A stretch of 64,000 bases of DNA from Streptomyces sp. NBC_00306 (GTDB lineage Bacteria > Actinomycetota > Actinomycetes > Streptomycetales > Streptomycetaceae). The stretch lies in NCBI RefSeq assembly GCF_036169555.1, contig NZ_CP108032.1, positions 2,418,001 to 2,482,000 on the forward strand, read 5' to 3'. A program made the translations under genes and the position numbers. Below the pieces are notes generated by a model that searched no databases, was not told where the DNA came from, and saw only the letters and a list, made by a program, of their open reading frames with translations. Position 1 is the first letter of the stretch. Each line of letters starts with the position of its first letter. Of this stretch, positions 7,641 to 18,233 are shown piece by piece.

Positions 7641-9689
7641 TCAGGCGGCGTGATCGCGCTTCGGTGGCGGGCTGTAGGGCCGTTCGCCGTCCGAGCCGCA
7701 CAGCTCGGCGTTCAGCTCCTCGACCAACTGCACCAGGTCCGTCGGCCGCTCCGGGCCCCACCAGTCGCCGAGCAGCTCGGACAGCGACTCCTCACGGGCC
7801 TTGGCGAGCCGTACGGCACTCTCCAGACCCTCCTCGGTCAGCAGCAGCTGGAGCCCCTCACGACGGGCGAGGTGACGTTCCTCCAGCAGTCGGGCGGCGT
7901 CGGTGATGGTCCGCAGCGGCACGGGCGTGGCGTCGGCGAGCAGGCCCGGCTCCACCGTCCCGTGGCGGCGGATGCGCAGCAGCAGCCAACTGGCCGCGGG
8001 GGTGAGGTCGTACCCCGCCTTCGCGGTGATCTTCTCGTAGATGTGCCGCCGTCCCTCGCGCGAGCCGAGGACCGACAGGGCACGTGCGGCCTCTTCCAGG
8101 GACGAGCGCTCCACCGGGTTCGACGCGACCGTCTGGCTGGGGTCGGGCGCGGTGACCGAGGCACGCAGCGGGTCCTCCTTGAGGAACCAGGCGACGACGA
8201 ACGCGACGAGCACCACGGGCACGGCGAAGAGGAAGACGTCCGTGATGGCCGTGGAGTACGCATGGAGTACCGACGGACGCAGCGCGGGCGGCAGTTCGCC
8301 GATGGCACGGGGATCGGCGGCCAGCTCCGACGGCCCCGCGCCCGACGGCAGCGTCTTTCCGGCGAGCGCCTCGGTGAGCATGCTCGCCAGCCGGCTGTTG
8401 AAGATCGTCCCGAAGATGGCGACGCCGAACGACGCGCCGATGGAGCGGAAGAAGGTCGCGCCCGAGGTGGCGACGCCGAGGTCCTGGTAGGTGACCGCGT
8501 TCTGCACGACCAGCACGAGCACCTGCATCACCAGGCCGAGTCCGGCCCCGAAGACGAAGAAGTACGCGCTCATCTCCCAGGTCGAACTGGTCTCCGTGAG
8601 CCGGTGGAGCAGCACGAGGCCGAGCGCGGTGATCCCCGTGCCGGCGATCGGGAAGACCTTCCAGCGGCCGGTACGGCTGACGATCTGGCCGGACGCGGTG
8701 GAGGTGAGCAGCATGCCCAGCACCATCGGCAGCAGATGCACCCCGGACAGGGTCGGGCTGACGCCCTGGACGACCTGGAGGAACGTCGGCAGGAAGGTCA
8801 TCGCGCCGAACATCGCGAACCCGACGACGAAGCTGATGATCGCGACGAGCGTGAAGGTGCGGATGTGGAAGAGCTTCAGCGGGATCACGGGTTCGGCCGC
8901 CCGCCGCTCGACCCGCACGAAGACGTAGAGCAGCAGCAGCCCGGCCACCGCAAGGGTGATGATCTGGGCGGACGCCCAGGGCCACGTCGTGCCGCCGAGC
9001 GAGGCGACGAGGATCAGACAGGTGGCGACGGCCGCGATGAGCAGGGTGCCGAGGTAGTCGATCGTGTGCCGGGCGGAGCGTGAGGGGATGTGCAGGACGG
9101 CGGCGATGACGAGCAGGGCGACGATGCCGATGGGCAGGTTGATGTAGAAGACCCAGCGCCAGGTGAGGTGTTCGGTGAAGAAGCCGCCGAGCAGGGGACC
9201 GAGGATGCTCGTCGCGCCGAAGACACCGCCGAACAGGCCCTGGTACTTGCCGCGTTCCCGGGGCGAGACGATGTCCCCCACGATCGCCATGGACAGCACG
9301 ATCAGCCCGCCGCCGCCGAGGCCCTGGAGGGCGCGGAAGCCGATGAGCTGCGGCATGTTCTGCGCGATGCCGCACAGCGCGGAGCCGATCAGGAAGATGA
9401 CGATCGCGGCCTGGAAGAGCTTTTTGCGGCCGTACTGGTCGCCGAGTTTGCCCCACAGGGGGGTGGCCGCGGTGGAGGCCAGCAGATAGGCGGTGACCAC
9501 CCAGGACAGATGGTCCAGCCCGCCGAGTTCGCTGGCGATGGTCGGCAGCGCGGTGGAGACGATGGTCTGGTCGAGCGCGGCGAGCAGCATGCCGAACAGC
9601 AGCGCTCCGATGGCGACCATGACGCTGCGCCGGTTCTGCCCCTCCCCGGGGGCCGGGCTCACGGCCGGGGTGCCCACTTCCTGCGCCAT
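7641..9689 (-). CDS. DHA2-type MFS drug exporter with C-terminal winged-helix-like domain
   Basis: 682 residues, start ATG 9689 behind GAGGAGG. The first ~530 residues are a 14-helix EmrB/QacA-type proton antiporter: motif A GKLGDQYGRKKLF, LDQTIVSTALPTIASELGG after helix 1, and motif C in LGPLLGGFF. Beyond helix 14 are about 150 soluble residues (ALSVLGSREGRRHIYEKITA ... LTEEGLESAVRLAKA) with the look of a MarR-like winged helix, making the protein longer than ordinary members (about 500). It probably exports the cluster product or gives resistance. What the cytosolic tail senses is unknown. Confidence 0.9.
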   Translation of the reverse strand: MAQEVGTPAVSPAPGEGQNRRSVMVAIGALLFGMLLAALDQTIVSTALPTIASELGGLDHLSWVVTAYLLASTAATPLWGKLGDQYGRKKLFQAAIVIFLIGSALCGIAQNMPQLIGFRALQGLGGGGLIVLSMAIVGDIVSPRERGKYQGLFGGVFGATSILGPLLGGFFTEHLTWRWVFYINLPIGIVALLVIAAVLHIPSRSARHTIDYLGTLLIAAVATCLILVASLGGTTWPWASAQIITLAVAGLLLLYVFVRVERRAAEPVIPLKLFHIRTFTLVAIISFVVGFAMFGAMTFLPTFLQVVQGVSPTLSGVHLLPMVLGMLLTSTASGQIVSRTGRWKVFPIAGTGITALGLVLLHRLTETSSTWEMSAYFFVFGAGLGLVMQVLVLVVQNAVTYQDLGVATSGATFFRSIGASFGVAIFGTIFNSRLASMLTEALAGKTLPSGAGPSELAADPRAIGELPPALRPSVLHAYSTAITDVFLFAVPVVLVAFVVAWFLKEDPLRASVTAPDPSQTVASNPVERSSLEEAARALSVLGSREGRRHIYEKITAKAGYDLTPAASWLLLRIRRHGTVEPGLLADATPVPLRTITDAARLLEERHLARREGLQLLLTEEGLESAVRLAKAREESLSELLGDWWGPERPTDLVQLVEELNAELCGSDGERPYSPPPKRDHAA

Positions 9690-9840
9690 GCGCCCTCCTC
9701 GGTCTCCTCGGTGCCGCGCCCTCCCCCGTGTCCGCTCCCCCACTCTCCTCCCCATCGTGGTGGTTGCGTCCCGTTATGGCCTGCCGAGCCGGAACGAGTG
9801 GCGTATCCGGCCCGCTTTTTGTATCGTGAAGGAACAAAGT

Positions 9841-9876
9841 GGCTCCGCCCGTACTCCCTGACCGGCGGGCGGAGCC
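9841..9876. other. GC-rich hairpin upstream of HAD gene
   Basis: GGCTCCGCCCG pairs with CGGGCGGAGCC across a 14-base loop, in the divergent MFS/HAD intergenic region and 45 bp before the HAD start. It could be a leader hairpin or the end of an upstream RNA. No U-tract follows. Confidence 0.4.
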
Positions 9877-9921
9877 GCTTGATGTCTTGTCCCTCGCCGC
9901 CCTCCGCCCTGGAGCACGCCG

Positions 9922-10590
9922 ATGCCGGCCAGCACGACGCCCGCCCTGACCGCCCGCGCCCTCCTGCTGGACATGGACGGCACCCTCGTCAACTCGGACG
10001 CCGTAGTGGAGCGCTGCTGGCGCCGCTGGGCCACGGAGCACGGCCTGGACCCGGACGAGGCACTCAAGGTCGTCCACGGCCGCCAGGGCTACGCCACGAT
10101 GGCGGTCCTGCTGCCGGACCGGCCCATGGAGCAGAACCACGCGGACAACCGCGTGATGCTCGCCCAGGAGACGGCGGACACGGACGGCGTGATCCCGGTC
10201 CCCGGCGCCCCCGCCTTCCTCGCCGCACTGACCGGCCTCCCGCACGCCCTGGTGACCTCGGCGGACGAGCCCCTGGCCCAGGCCCGCATGACGGCGGCGG
10301 ACCTCCCGATGCCCCCGGTCCGCGTCACGGCGGAACGCGTCGGCGCGAGCAAGCCGGACCCGGAGGGCTTCCTGAAGGGCGCGGCGGAACTGGGCTTCGT
10401 CGCGGCGGACTGCGTGGCCTTCGAAGACTCCGAAGCGGGCATCGAGGCGGCCCGCGCGGCGGGCATGCGCGTGGTGGGCGTGGGCCCGAGGGCGAAGTCG
10501 CTGTCCCCGGACGTCTGGGTGGAGGACCTGCACGGCATCACGGTGGAGTGGACGCTGAACGGGCTGATAGCGCTGAGCTTCACGCCCTGA
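9922..10590 (+). CDS. HAD-superfamily phosphatase (sugar-phosphatase-like)
   Basis: 222 residues with all four HAD motifs: DMDGTLVNSD with nucleophile Asp17 and acid/base Asp19, LVTSA (motif II), the Lys in GASKPDPEGF (motif III) and FEDSEAG (motif IV). A helical cap lies between motifs I and II, as in the beta-phosphoglucomutase and sugar-phosphate phosphatase subfamily. The substrate cannot be assigned. A tandem repeat array follows directly after its stop. Confidence 0.88.
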   Translation: MPASTTPALTARALLLDMDGTLVNSDAVVERCWRRWATEHGLDPDEALKVVHGRQGYATMAVLLPDRPMEQNHADNRVMLAQETADTDGVIPVPGAPAFLAALTGLPHALVTSADEPLAQARMTAADLPMPPVRVTAERVGASKPDPEGFLKGAAELGFVAADCVAFEDSEAGIEAARAAGMRVVGVGPRAKSLSPDVWVEDLHGITVEWTLNGLIALSFTP

Positions 10591-10640
10591 GCGCAGGCCG
10601 CGCGAACGTCATCCCGACCGCCACCGACGCACCCGGCAAG

Positions 10641-11086
10641 ATCAGCCCCGCCGGCGATTGAGGCGCGGGGCCCGGGGCGGAGCCCCGCCACCACCCACAC
10701 ACCCACGCTCGCCGCCACCGACGCACCGGGCCCGCAAGAATCAGCCCCGCCGGCGATTGAGGCGCGGGGCCCGGGGCGGAGCCCCGCCACCACCCACACA
10801 CCCACGCTCGCCGCCACCGACGCACCGGTCCCGCAAAAATCAGCCCCGCCGGCGATTGAGGCGCGGGGTCCGGGGCGGAGCCCCGCCACCACCCGCACAC
10901 CCACGCTCGCCGCCACCGACGCACCGGTCCCGCAAAAATCAGCCCCGCCGGCGATTGAGGCGCGGGGCCCGGGGCAGCGCCCCGCCACCACCCGCACCGC
11001 ACCCGCACACCCAGACCCCCGCCACCGACGCACCGCCCGGCTCACGAGGTCAAGCAACCTCACGCCCCGCCGGCGATCGAGGCGCG
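10641..11086. repeat. 99-bp tandem repeat array (4 copies plus a degenerate fifth)
   Basis: The unit beginning ATCAGCCCCGCCGGCGATTG starts at 10641, 10740, 10839 and 10938, exactly 99 bp apart; a diverged copy of its core lies near 11060. Each unit holds GAGGCGCGGGGCCCGGGGCGG, able to pair with neighbouring GC blocks. 99 is a multiple of three, so long open frames run through it on both strands; these are judged artefacts. The core resembles a hairpin sequence I recognise as common in Streptomyces intergenic DNA. The array fills the whole gap between the HAD and FetB-like genes. Confidence 0.9.
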
Positions 11087-11092
11087 CCCCCC

Positions 11093-11833
11093 TCACTCCT
11101 CCTCACGGTGCAGCACCCCCCTCGCCACCAGCTCCAGCAGCACCGCCACCGCCGCCGCCTGCACCGCCATCAGTCCGACCAGCACGAACAGCTGCACCGC
11201 GCCTGCCAGCAGCGGTGACGCCCCGCCGAGCAGCATGCCCACGAACGCGCCCGGGAGCGTGACCAGCCCCACCGTCCGCGTCTGATCGAGCCCCGGCAGC
11301 AGCGCGTCCGACGCGGCCGGGCGGGCCACCTCCAGCCGGGCGTCGCGGTCCAGCAGCCCGAGCGCCATCCCCGCCTCCACCTCGCCGCGCCGCAGGCTGA
11401 GCTCGTCCAGCGCGCGCCGCCCGCTGAGCACGGTCACGGTGAGCGCCCCGCCGATGAGAATCCCGGTCACGGGGATCAGCGCGATGCCCTTGACCGGCAC
11501 CAGCCCGGTGAGCAGCAGCGCCGCGACGACGGGAAAGACACCCGCGGCGATCGGGAGTGCGGCCCACCACCAGGTCCGGTTGGCCGTGATGCGCCGCCCG
11601 GCGGTCCGTACGGCGACGGCGTACATCAGCAGCACGAAGGCGAACAGCAGCGACAGCGACCGGACGACCCAGCCGATGACCAGGGAAACGGCGGCGAGTT
11701 GGACGGCGGCCCGCACTCCCGCGACCGCGATCTCCCGAGCCCGGCCGAGATGGGCGACGGCCGCGACCGTCGCCGCCACGGCGAGCAGTACGGCCAGAAC
11801 CGCCCCGAATGTGACGTTCACCGGCAGCAGCAC
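11093..11833 (-). CDS. FetB-like ABC transporter permease (UPF0014 family)
   Basis: 246 residues, almost wholly hydrophobic with about seven membrane segments. Family signatures seen are GVRAAVQLAAVSLVIGW near the N-terminus, IPVTGILIGGALTV in the middle and LVTLPGAFVGMLLGGASP. In other bacteria FetB pairs with the ATPase FetA to export iron; no ATPase partner is adjacent here. GTG start at 11833. The gene is divergent from the HNH nuclease gene. Confidence 0.8.
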   Translation of the reverse strand: MLLPVNVTFGAVLAVLLAVAATVAAVAHLGRAREIAVAGVRAAVQLAAVSLVIGWVVRSLSLLFAFVLLMYAVAVRTAGRRITANRTWWWAALPIAAGVFPVVAALLLTGLVPVKGIALIPVTGILIGGALTVTVLSGRRALDELSLRRGEVEAGMALGLLDRDARLEVARPAASDALLPGLDQTRTVGLVTLPGAFVGMLLGGASPLLAGAVQLFVLVGLMAVQAAAVAVLLELVARGVLHREEE

Positions 11834-11998
11834 CCGCCAACCCTACGCCGCCGACGGCCATGTGCCGCTTCGTCAGAACTCTTGATGTGACGTGCCCATG
11901 TCGTCAGTCTGTAACCCGGCGCCCACCCCACGGCAACCCCGCGCCGTCAGCATGGCCACGCCCACTGGCCAAGTACCCCCCATGACAGAGGAGTTCGC

Positions 11999-12652
11999 AT
12001 GCCCGGTATCTACGCGCGTCAAGGCCGCCGCATATCCGTTCTCGCCGCCACCTCCGCCCTCGCCGTCACCGGTCTCCTGGCGACCGCCCCCACCGCCCAG
12101 GCCGCCCCGCCCACTCCGGTCAGCGCCGCCACCGCACGCACCTACCTCAGCCAGCTCACGGTGCGGGCGGAAGGTTCCTCCAGCGGCTACAGCCGCGATC
12201 TGTTCCCGCACTGGAGCACCCAGTCGGGCGCCTGCAACACCCGTGAGGTCGTCCTCAAGCGCGACGGCAAGAACGTCGTACAGGACTCCAGCTGTGCCGC
12301 CACCAGCGGCAGCTGGTACTCGGAGTACGACGGCGCCACCTGGTCCGCCGCCGCCGATGTCGACATCGACCACATCGTTCCGCTCGCCGAGGCCTGGCGC
12401 TCCGGCGCGAACAGCTGGACCACGACCCGCCGAGGGTCGTTCGCCAACGACCTCACCCGTCCGCAGCTGATCGCCGTCACCGACAATGTCAACCAGTCCA
12501 AGGGCGACCAGGACCCCGCCGAGTGGATGCCCTCGCGCACCGCGTACCGCTGCACGTACGCCCGGATGTGGGTACAGGTGAAGCAGTACTACGCCATGAG
12601 CGTCGACTCCGCCGAGAAGAGCGCACTGCAGTCCGTGCTGAACGGCTGCTGA
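11999..12652 (+). CDS. Secreted HNH-family nuclease
   Basis: 217 residues, ATG behind GAGGAG. A classic Sec signal peptide spans 1-36: basic start, hydrophobic stretch SVLAATSALAVTGLLATA, cleavage after AQA. The nuclease centre is DVDIDHIVPLAEAW (Asp124, His125), followed by Asn150 and Asn165/Lys168, the HNH/DUF1524 pattern. Four Cys (79, 99, 185, 217) could form two disulphides, as expected outside the cell. Probable role is extracellular DNA degradation for nutrition. Confidence 0.88.
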   Translation: MPGIYARQGRRISVLAATSALAVTGLLATAPTAQAAPPTPVSAATARTYLSQLTVRAEGSSSGYSRDLFPHWSTQSGACNTREVVLKRDGKNVVQDSSCAATSGSWYSEYDGATWSAAADVDIDHIVPLAEAWRSGANSWTTTRRGSFANDLTRPQLIAVTDNVNQSKGDQDPAEWMPSRTAYRCTYARMWVQVKQYYAMSVDSAEKSALQSVLNGC

Positions 12653-12743
12653 CCAGCGATTGACCGTCCGGCGCGGATCTTCGCCGGAACCTGTCCTTAC
12701 CCCTCCGTCGTTCCGTACGGTACGGGGCGACGGAGGAGGACAC

Positions 12744-14426
<1,683 letters not shown>

Positions 14427-14521
14427 TCCCTCCCCCAGGGGTTCGACTCACGGCGGACCCCCGGCATGATGTGGCGGACGCTCCGCTTCCGAGCGCGCCT
14501 CAATGCCGGGGAGTTTCCGCT

Positions 14522-16471
14522 TTGTCCGACGTACGCGACGTATGGTCCACCGCTTCGCCCCCTCGTGCCCTCGTCCGTGCCCACGCCGTCGCGATCGTCG
14601 GCGCGGGCCCCCGCGGCACGTCGGTCCTGGAGAGACTCTGCGCCTCGGTTCCGGAACTGAGGCCGGGGACACCGCTGACCGTCCATCTCGTCGACCCCGC
14701 GCCCCCGGGCGCCGGGCGCGTCTGGCGCACGGACCAGCCGGCGGAGCTCCTGATGAACACGGTCGCCTCCCAGGTGACGGTGTTCACGGACGCCAGCGTC
14801 GGCTGCGAGGGCCCGATACGCCCGGGGCCGAGCCTCTTCGAGTGGGCGGCCGCCCACACCGACGAGGATCTCGGCCCCGACGACTACCCCACGCGCGCCT
14901 GTTACGGCCGCTATCTGGAGTGGGCGTTCCGGCGCGCGGTCGCGGGTGCACCGGAGTCCGTGACGGTCCGGGTGCACCGGGCACGCGCGGTGGCACTGGC
15001 GGACGACCGGCACAGCGACGAGCCGGACCCGCCACAGACCCTGGCCCTGGACGACGGCACGACGCTCACCGGACTGAGCGCGGTGGTGCTCGCCCAGGGC
15101 CATCTGCCGGTCGTCGGACGGCAGACGCAGGCGCATCTCGCCGAGTACGCGTCCCGTCACCCGCGTCTGCGCTACGTCGCCCCCGCCAACCCGGCGGACA
15201 TCGACCTCTCCGGCATCGAGCCCGGCGAGCGGGTGCTGCTGCGCGGCCTCGGCCTCAACTTCTTCGACCACATGGCCCTGTTGACGACCGGCCGGGGCGG
15301 CGCGTTCGTCCGCGACACCTCCGGAACGCTCGTCTACCGGGCCTCGGGCCGTGAGCCGCGGCTCTACGCGGGATCGCGGCGCGGGGTGCCGTACCAGGCA
15401 CGCGGAGACAACGCCAAGGGCCCTTCCGGCCGTCATGAACCGCTCGTTCTCACGGCCGAGGTGATCGCCGCCTTCCGCGACCGTGCGGCCGCAAGCACTC
15501 CGCCGGACTTCCTCACCGAGATATGGCCGCTGGTGGCCAAGGAGGTGGAGACGGTCCACTACGAGGCGCTGCTCGACGCGGCCCCCGGCTTCCGGAGCCG
15601 TTTCCTCGCCGCGCCGCACGGGAGCGCCGAAGAGGCCGCCGTACTGGACGAGTTCGGCGTCCCGGCCGCCGGCCGCTGGTCGTGGGAGCGGCTGTCCCGC
15701 CCGTACGCGGGTGAACGGTTCGGCTCTCCGCGCGAGCACCGCGCCTGGCTGCTGGCCCATCTGCGGCAGGACGCGGAGCAGGCGGCCCTCGGCAACGTGG
15801 CCGGCCCGGTGAAGGCCGCGCTCGACGTCCTGCGGGATCTGCGCAACGAACTGCGCCTGATCGTGGACCACGCGGGCCTCTCCGGCACGTCCCGCCGCGA
15901 TCATCTGGACCGCTGGTACACGCCGTTGAACGCCTTCCTCTCCATCGGGCCGCCGCGCCGGCGCATCGAGGAGATGACCGCGCTCGTGGAGGCGGGCGTG
16001 CTGGAGGTGATCGGCCCGCGGACGGCCATGGGCACGGCGGACGGGCGCTTCACGGCGCACTCCCCCGATGTCCCGGGCTCGGCGGTGACGGCGACGACGC
16101 TCATCGAGGCGCGGCTGCCGGAGCCCGATCTCCGGCGCACCAGCGACGCGTTGCTGAGCCGGCTGATGATGACGGGCCAGTGCCGGCCGCACGCGGTCGA
16201 CGGCTACGAGACGGGCGGACTGGACGTCACCCGGCGTCCGTACCGCCTGGTGGACCGACGGGGGCGGGCGCACCCGAGGCGCTTCGCCCTCGGCGTGCCG
16301 ACGGAGGGGGTGCACTGGGTGACGGCGGCCGGTGCGCGCCCCGGTGTGGACTCGGTGACGCTCGCCGACGCGGACGCCGTGGCCCGGGCCGCGCTGCGCA
16401 CGTTGCCCCTACGTGAAGTTCGCGTGAGAAAAGAAGTCCGGCCGAATGTTGAACTTGCAAGCATTGATTAG
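14522..16471 (+). CDS. FAD/NAD(P)-binding flavoprotein
   Basis: About 649 residues from a TTG at 14522, which has GGGGAG at a proper distance; a GTG at 14423 overlapping the previous stop is the alternative and adds 33 residues. The N-terminal Rossmann motif is VAIVGAGPRGTSVLERL, followed by LTVHLVDPAPPGAGRVWRTD typical of the NAD_binding_9 family. A second nucleotide region (VLLRGLGLNFFDHMAL) lies mid-protein. The enzyme's reaction is not known; relatives include amino acid hydroxylase-like flavoproteins. It may be translationally coupled to the PhoD gene. Confidence 0.82.
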   Translation: MSDVRDVWSTASPPRALVRAHAVAIVGAGPRGTSVLERLCASVPELRPGTPLTVHLVDPAPPGAGRVWRTDQPAELLMNTVASQVTVFTDASVGCEGPIRPGPSLFEWAAAHTDEDLGPDDYPTRACYGRYLEWAFRRAVAGAPESVTVRVHRARAVALADDRHSDEPDPPQTLALDDGTTLTGLSAVVLAQGHLPVVGRQTQAHLAEYASRHPRLRYVAPANPADIDLSGIEPGERVLLRGLGLNFFDHMALLTTGRGGAFVRDTSGTLVYRASGREPRLYAGSRRGVPYQARGDNAKGPSGRHEPLVLTAEVIAAFRDRAAASTPPDFLTEIWPLVAKEVETVHYEALLDAAPGFRSRFLAAPHGSAEEAAVLDEFGVPAAGRWSWERLSRPYAGERFGSPREHRAWLLAHLRQDAEQAALGNVAGPVKAALDVLRDLRNELRLIVDHAGLSGTSRRDHLDRWYTPLNAFLSIGPPRRRIEEMTALVEAGVLEVIGPRTAMGTADGRFTAHSPDVPGSAVTATTLIEARLPEPDLRRTSDALLSRLMMTGQCRPHAVDGYETGGLDVTRRPYRLVDRRGRAHPRRFALGVPTEGVHWVTAAGARPGVDSVTLADADAVARAALRTLPLREVRVRKEVRPNVELASID

Positions 16472-16481
16472 GTCGACCTAA
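16468..16481. promoter_or_regulatory. 14-bp perfect palindrome at a gene end
   Basis: TTAGGTCGACCTAA, perfect, overlapping the stop codon of the flavoprotein gene and 47 bp upstream of the DoxX start. Half-sites TTAGG/CCTAA match those of actinobacterial iron boxes, but the spacing is much shorter, so it is probably not an IdeR/DmdR site. Confidence 0.4.
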
Positions 16482-16528
16482 CTTGTAGGCGAGCTCCACC
16501 TCTCGTCCCCCACACCGCAGGAGTCCCC

Positions 16529-16981
16529 ATGGCCAACACCCAGTTGACCTCCCGGCTGAACCAGTACCAGCCCTACGCCCTCGGCCTGTTCCGCATCGTC
16601 GTGGGCCTGCTCTTCGCCTGCCACGGCGCCAACACGCTCTTCGGCGTCATAACCGACGGCGAGACGATCGCGGCCGGCAGCTGGCCGAAGGGACCCGCCG
16701 CGGTGATCGAGCTGATCGGCGGCACCCTGGTGCTCCTCGGGATCGGAACCCGCAGCGCCGCGTTCCTCTGCTCCGGCGCGATGGCGTACGCGTACTTCTC
16801 GGTGCACCAGCCGGAGGGCCTCTTCCCTCTGGAGAACAGCGGTGGCGAGCCGGTGCTGTTCTGCTGGGCCTTCCTGCTCCTGATCTTCACCGGCCCGGGC
16901 GCGCTCGCGGTGGACAAGCTGTTCGCGGCGCGTGGCACGAACCGCAGCGAGGGCGAGCAGCGGACCACGGTCTCCGCCTGA
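16529..16981 (+). CDS. DoxX-family membrane protein
   Basis: 150 residues, ATG after CAGGAG. Four hydrophobic segments follow the DoxX pattern, with YALGLFRIVVGLLFACHGAN in the first and VIELIGGTLVLLGIGTRSAA in the second. DoxX proteins sit in the cytoplasmic membrane and are linked to thiol stress and quinone-linked oxidation in other bacteria, but this subfamily has no fixed function. A palindrome lies just upstream and a strong terminator downstream. Confidence 0.88.
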   Translation: MANTQLTSRLNQYQPYALGLFRIVVGLLFACHGANTLFGVITDGETIAAGSWPKGPAAVIELIGGTLVLLGIGTRSAAFLCSGAMAYAYFSVHQPEGLFPLENSGGEPVLFCWAFLLLIFTGPGALAVDKLFAARGTNRSEGEQRTTVSA

Positions 16982-17021
16982 TCCCGATCCGCAGAAGGCA
17001 GACCGCAGAACGCAGACCGCC

Positions 17022-17058
17022 GAGCGCCCGCGTCCGCACGAAGGGGACGCGGGCGCTC
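17022..17058 (+). terminator. Hairpin terminator after doxX-like gene
   Basis: GAGCGCCCGCGTCC pairs with GGACGCGGGCGCTC across a 9-base loop, 40 bp after the DoxX stop. The rest of the 336-bp gap to the next gene holds short imperfect direct repeats (GCAGACCGC, GCAGGAGCGG) and no gene. Confidence 0.75.
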
Positions 17059-17317
17059 AGGCGTGCGGAGGCGGGGAGTCCGCTGCAAGGAGAGGTTCTC
17101 GGGCTCCGGCGAACCCCCGCAGGAGCGGAGGCGAGGGCTCCGCCCAACCCCGGCAGGAGCGGCGTAATTCCCCATTCCGGGCAGACGTGATGATCACAAC
17201 ATCAGTACCCCCCAAGCGATCTCGGGGTGAACCTCAGGCGTACGCTGTACAGCTGTACTGCCGCCCCTGCCGCTCCCCTGCGACGTCGCGGCGTTGTTCA
17301 CGAACCGGGGAGTCAAG

Positions 17318-17971
17318 GTGCTCGAGAGCATGGGGTCGCTGACCGGCAGCCCATGGATTTATGCCGTGGTGGCCCTGTCCGTCCTCCTCGACGTCTTCCT
17401 TCCCGTCCTGCCGAGCGGCGTCCTGGTGATCACCGCGGCGACCGCCGCGGCCGCCGGAACCACCGCGACCGCCACGTCCGTGGCGAACGCGGCCGGTCAG
17501 GTCCCCCGCGAGGTCCCCTCGCTCCTCGTCCTGGTCCTGTGCGCGGCCACCGCCTCCGTCCTGGGTGACCTCGTCGCCTACCGCCTGGCCTGGCGCGGTG
17601 GCGACCGCTTCGACCGCGCGATCGCCAAGTCCCGTCGCCTGACCAGTGCGCAGGCGAGGCTCGGTACGGCCCTGAGCCGTGGCGGCGGCACGCTCGTCGT
17701 GATCGCCCGTTTCGCCCCGGCCGGCCGCTCGGTCGTCTCCCTGGGCGCGGGCGCGGCCCACCGCAAGGTGAAGGAATTCCTGCCCTGGTCGGCGCTCGCG
17801 GGCGTGGCCTGGGCGGGCTACAGCGTCGGCCTCGGCTACTTCGGTGGCCAGTGGCTCGGCGCGACCTGGGTCGGCGCGGCCGTGTCCGTGTTCGCGCTGG
17901 CGGGCGCGGGGGCACTGGCGGCCTACGTCATGCGGCGTCCGACGCCGTCGCCTGCTCCTGAGACCGCTTAG
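17318..17971 (+). CDS. DedA-family (VTT domain) membrane protein
   Basis: 217 residues from the GTG at 17318, which has GGGGAG five bases upstream; the longer open frame from 17294 lacks one. Seen: LDVFLPVLPSGVLVI (the re-entrant glycine/proline turn), LGDLVAYRLAWRGGDRF and IARFAPAGRSVVSLGAGAA, the Arg-containing motif of DedA proteins. Some DedA members recycle undecaprenyl phosphate or phospholipids across the membrane. Its last 44 bases overlap the end of the convergent DUF2277 gene. A second DedA protein is at 48430. Confidence 0.85.
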   Translation: MLESMGSLTGSPWIYAVVALSVLLDVFLPVLPSGVLVITAATAAAAGTTATATSVANAAGQVPREVPSLLVLVLCAATASVLGDLVAYRLAWRGGDRFDRAIAKSRRLTSAQARLGTALSRGGGTLVVIARFAPAGRSVVSLGAGAAHRKVKEFLPWSALAGVAWAGYSVGLGYFGGQWLGATWVGAAVSVFALAGAGALAAYVMRRPTPSPAPETA

Positions 17972-18191
17972 CGGCGCCACCGCCGCCGCGGATCTCGAGC
18001 CCGTCGAGCAGTCGGCCGGTCGCCTCCGCGATCGCCTCGACGGCCCGGTCGAACACCTCCTGGTTGTGCGCGGCGGGCGCCCGGAAGCCGGACACCTTCC
18101 GCACGTACTGGAGGGCGGCGGCGTGGATGTCGTCCTCGGTGGCCTCTTCGGGGAGGACGGGCGGACGGAGAGTCTTGATGCTGCGGCACAT
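17928..18191 (-). CDS. DUF2277 family protein
   Basis: 87 residues beginning MCRSIKTLRPPVLPEEATED, the very conserved start of the DUF2277 family, with YVRKVSGFRAP and the helix EVFDRAVEAIAEAT after it. Function unknown; such proteins are small, soluble and widespread in Actinobacteria. Its 3' end overlaps the convergent DedA gene by 44 bp. Confidence 0.88.
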   Translation of the reverse strand: MCRSIKTLRPPVLPEEATEDDIHAAALQYVRKVSGFRAPAAHNQEVFDRAVEAIAEATGRLLDGLEIRGGGGAAKRSQEQATASDAA

Positions 18192-18233
18192 GTGTCCCAG
18201 TGTGCCTCGCGGGTCCGACAGCGGCCATGCCGC

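Noticed and set aside
7858..10533. 891-codon minus-strand open frame
   Set aside because: Out-of-frame shadow of the MFS exporter and antisense to the HAD gene; His/Arg-rich with no domains.
10641..11086. CRISPR array or coding repeats
   Set aside because: Units are contiguous and nearly identical over all 99 bp, without unique spacers.
10089..11096. 335-codon minus-strand frame with repeated protein units
   Set aside because: Its repeats come only from the 99-bp DNA array, whose period is a multiple of three; the rest is antisense to the HAD gene.
16468..16481. Iron box (IdeR/DmdR operator)
   Set aside because: Half-sites are similar but separated by 4 instead of 9 bases.
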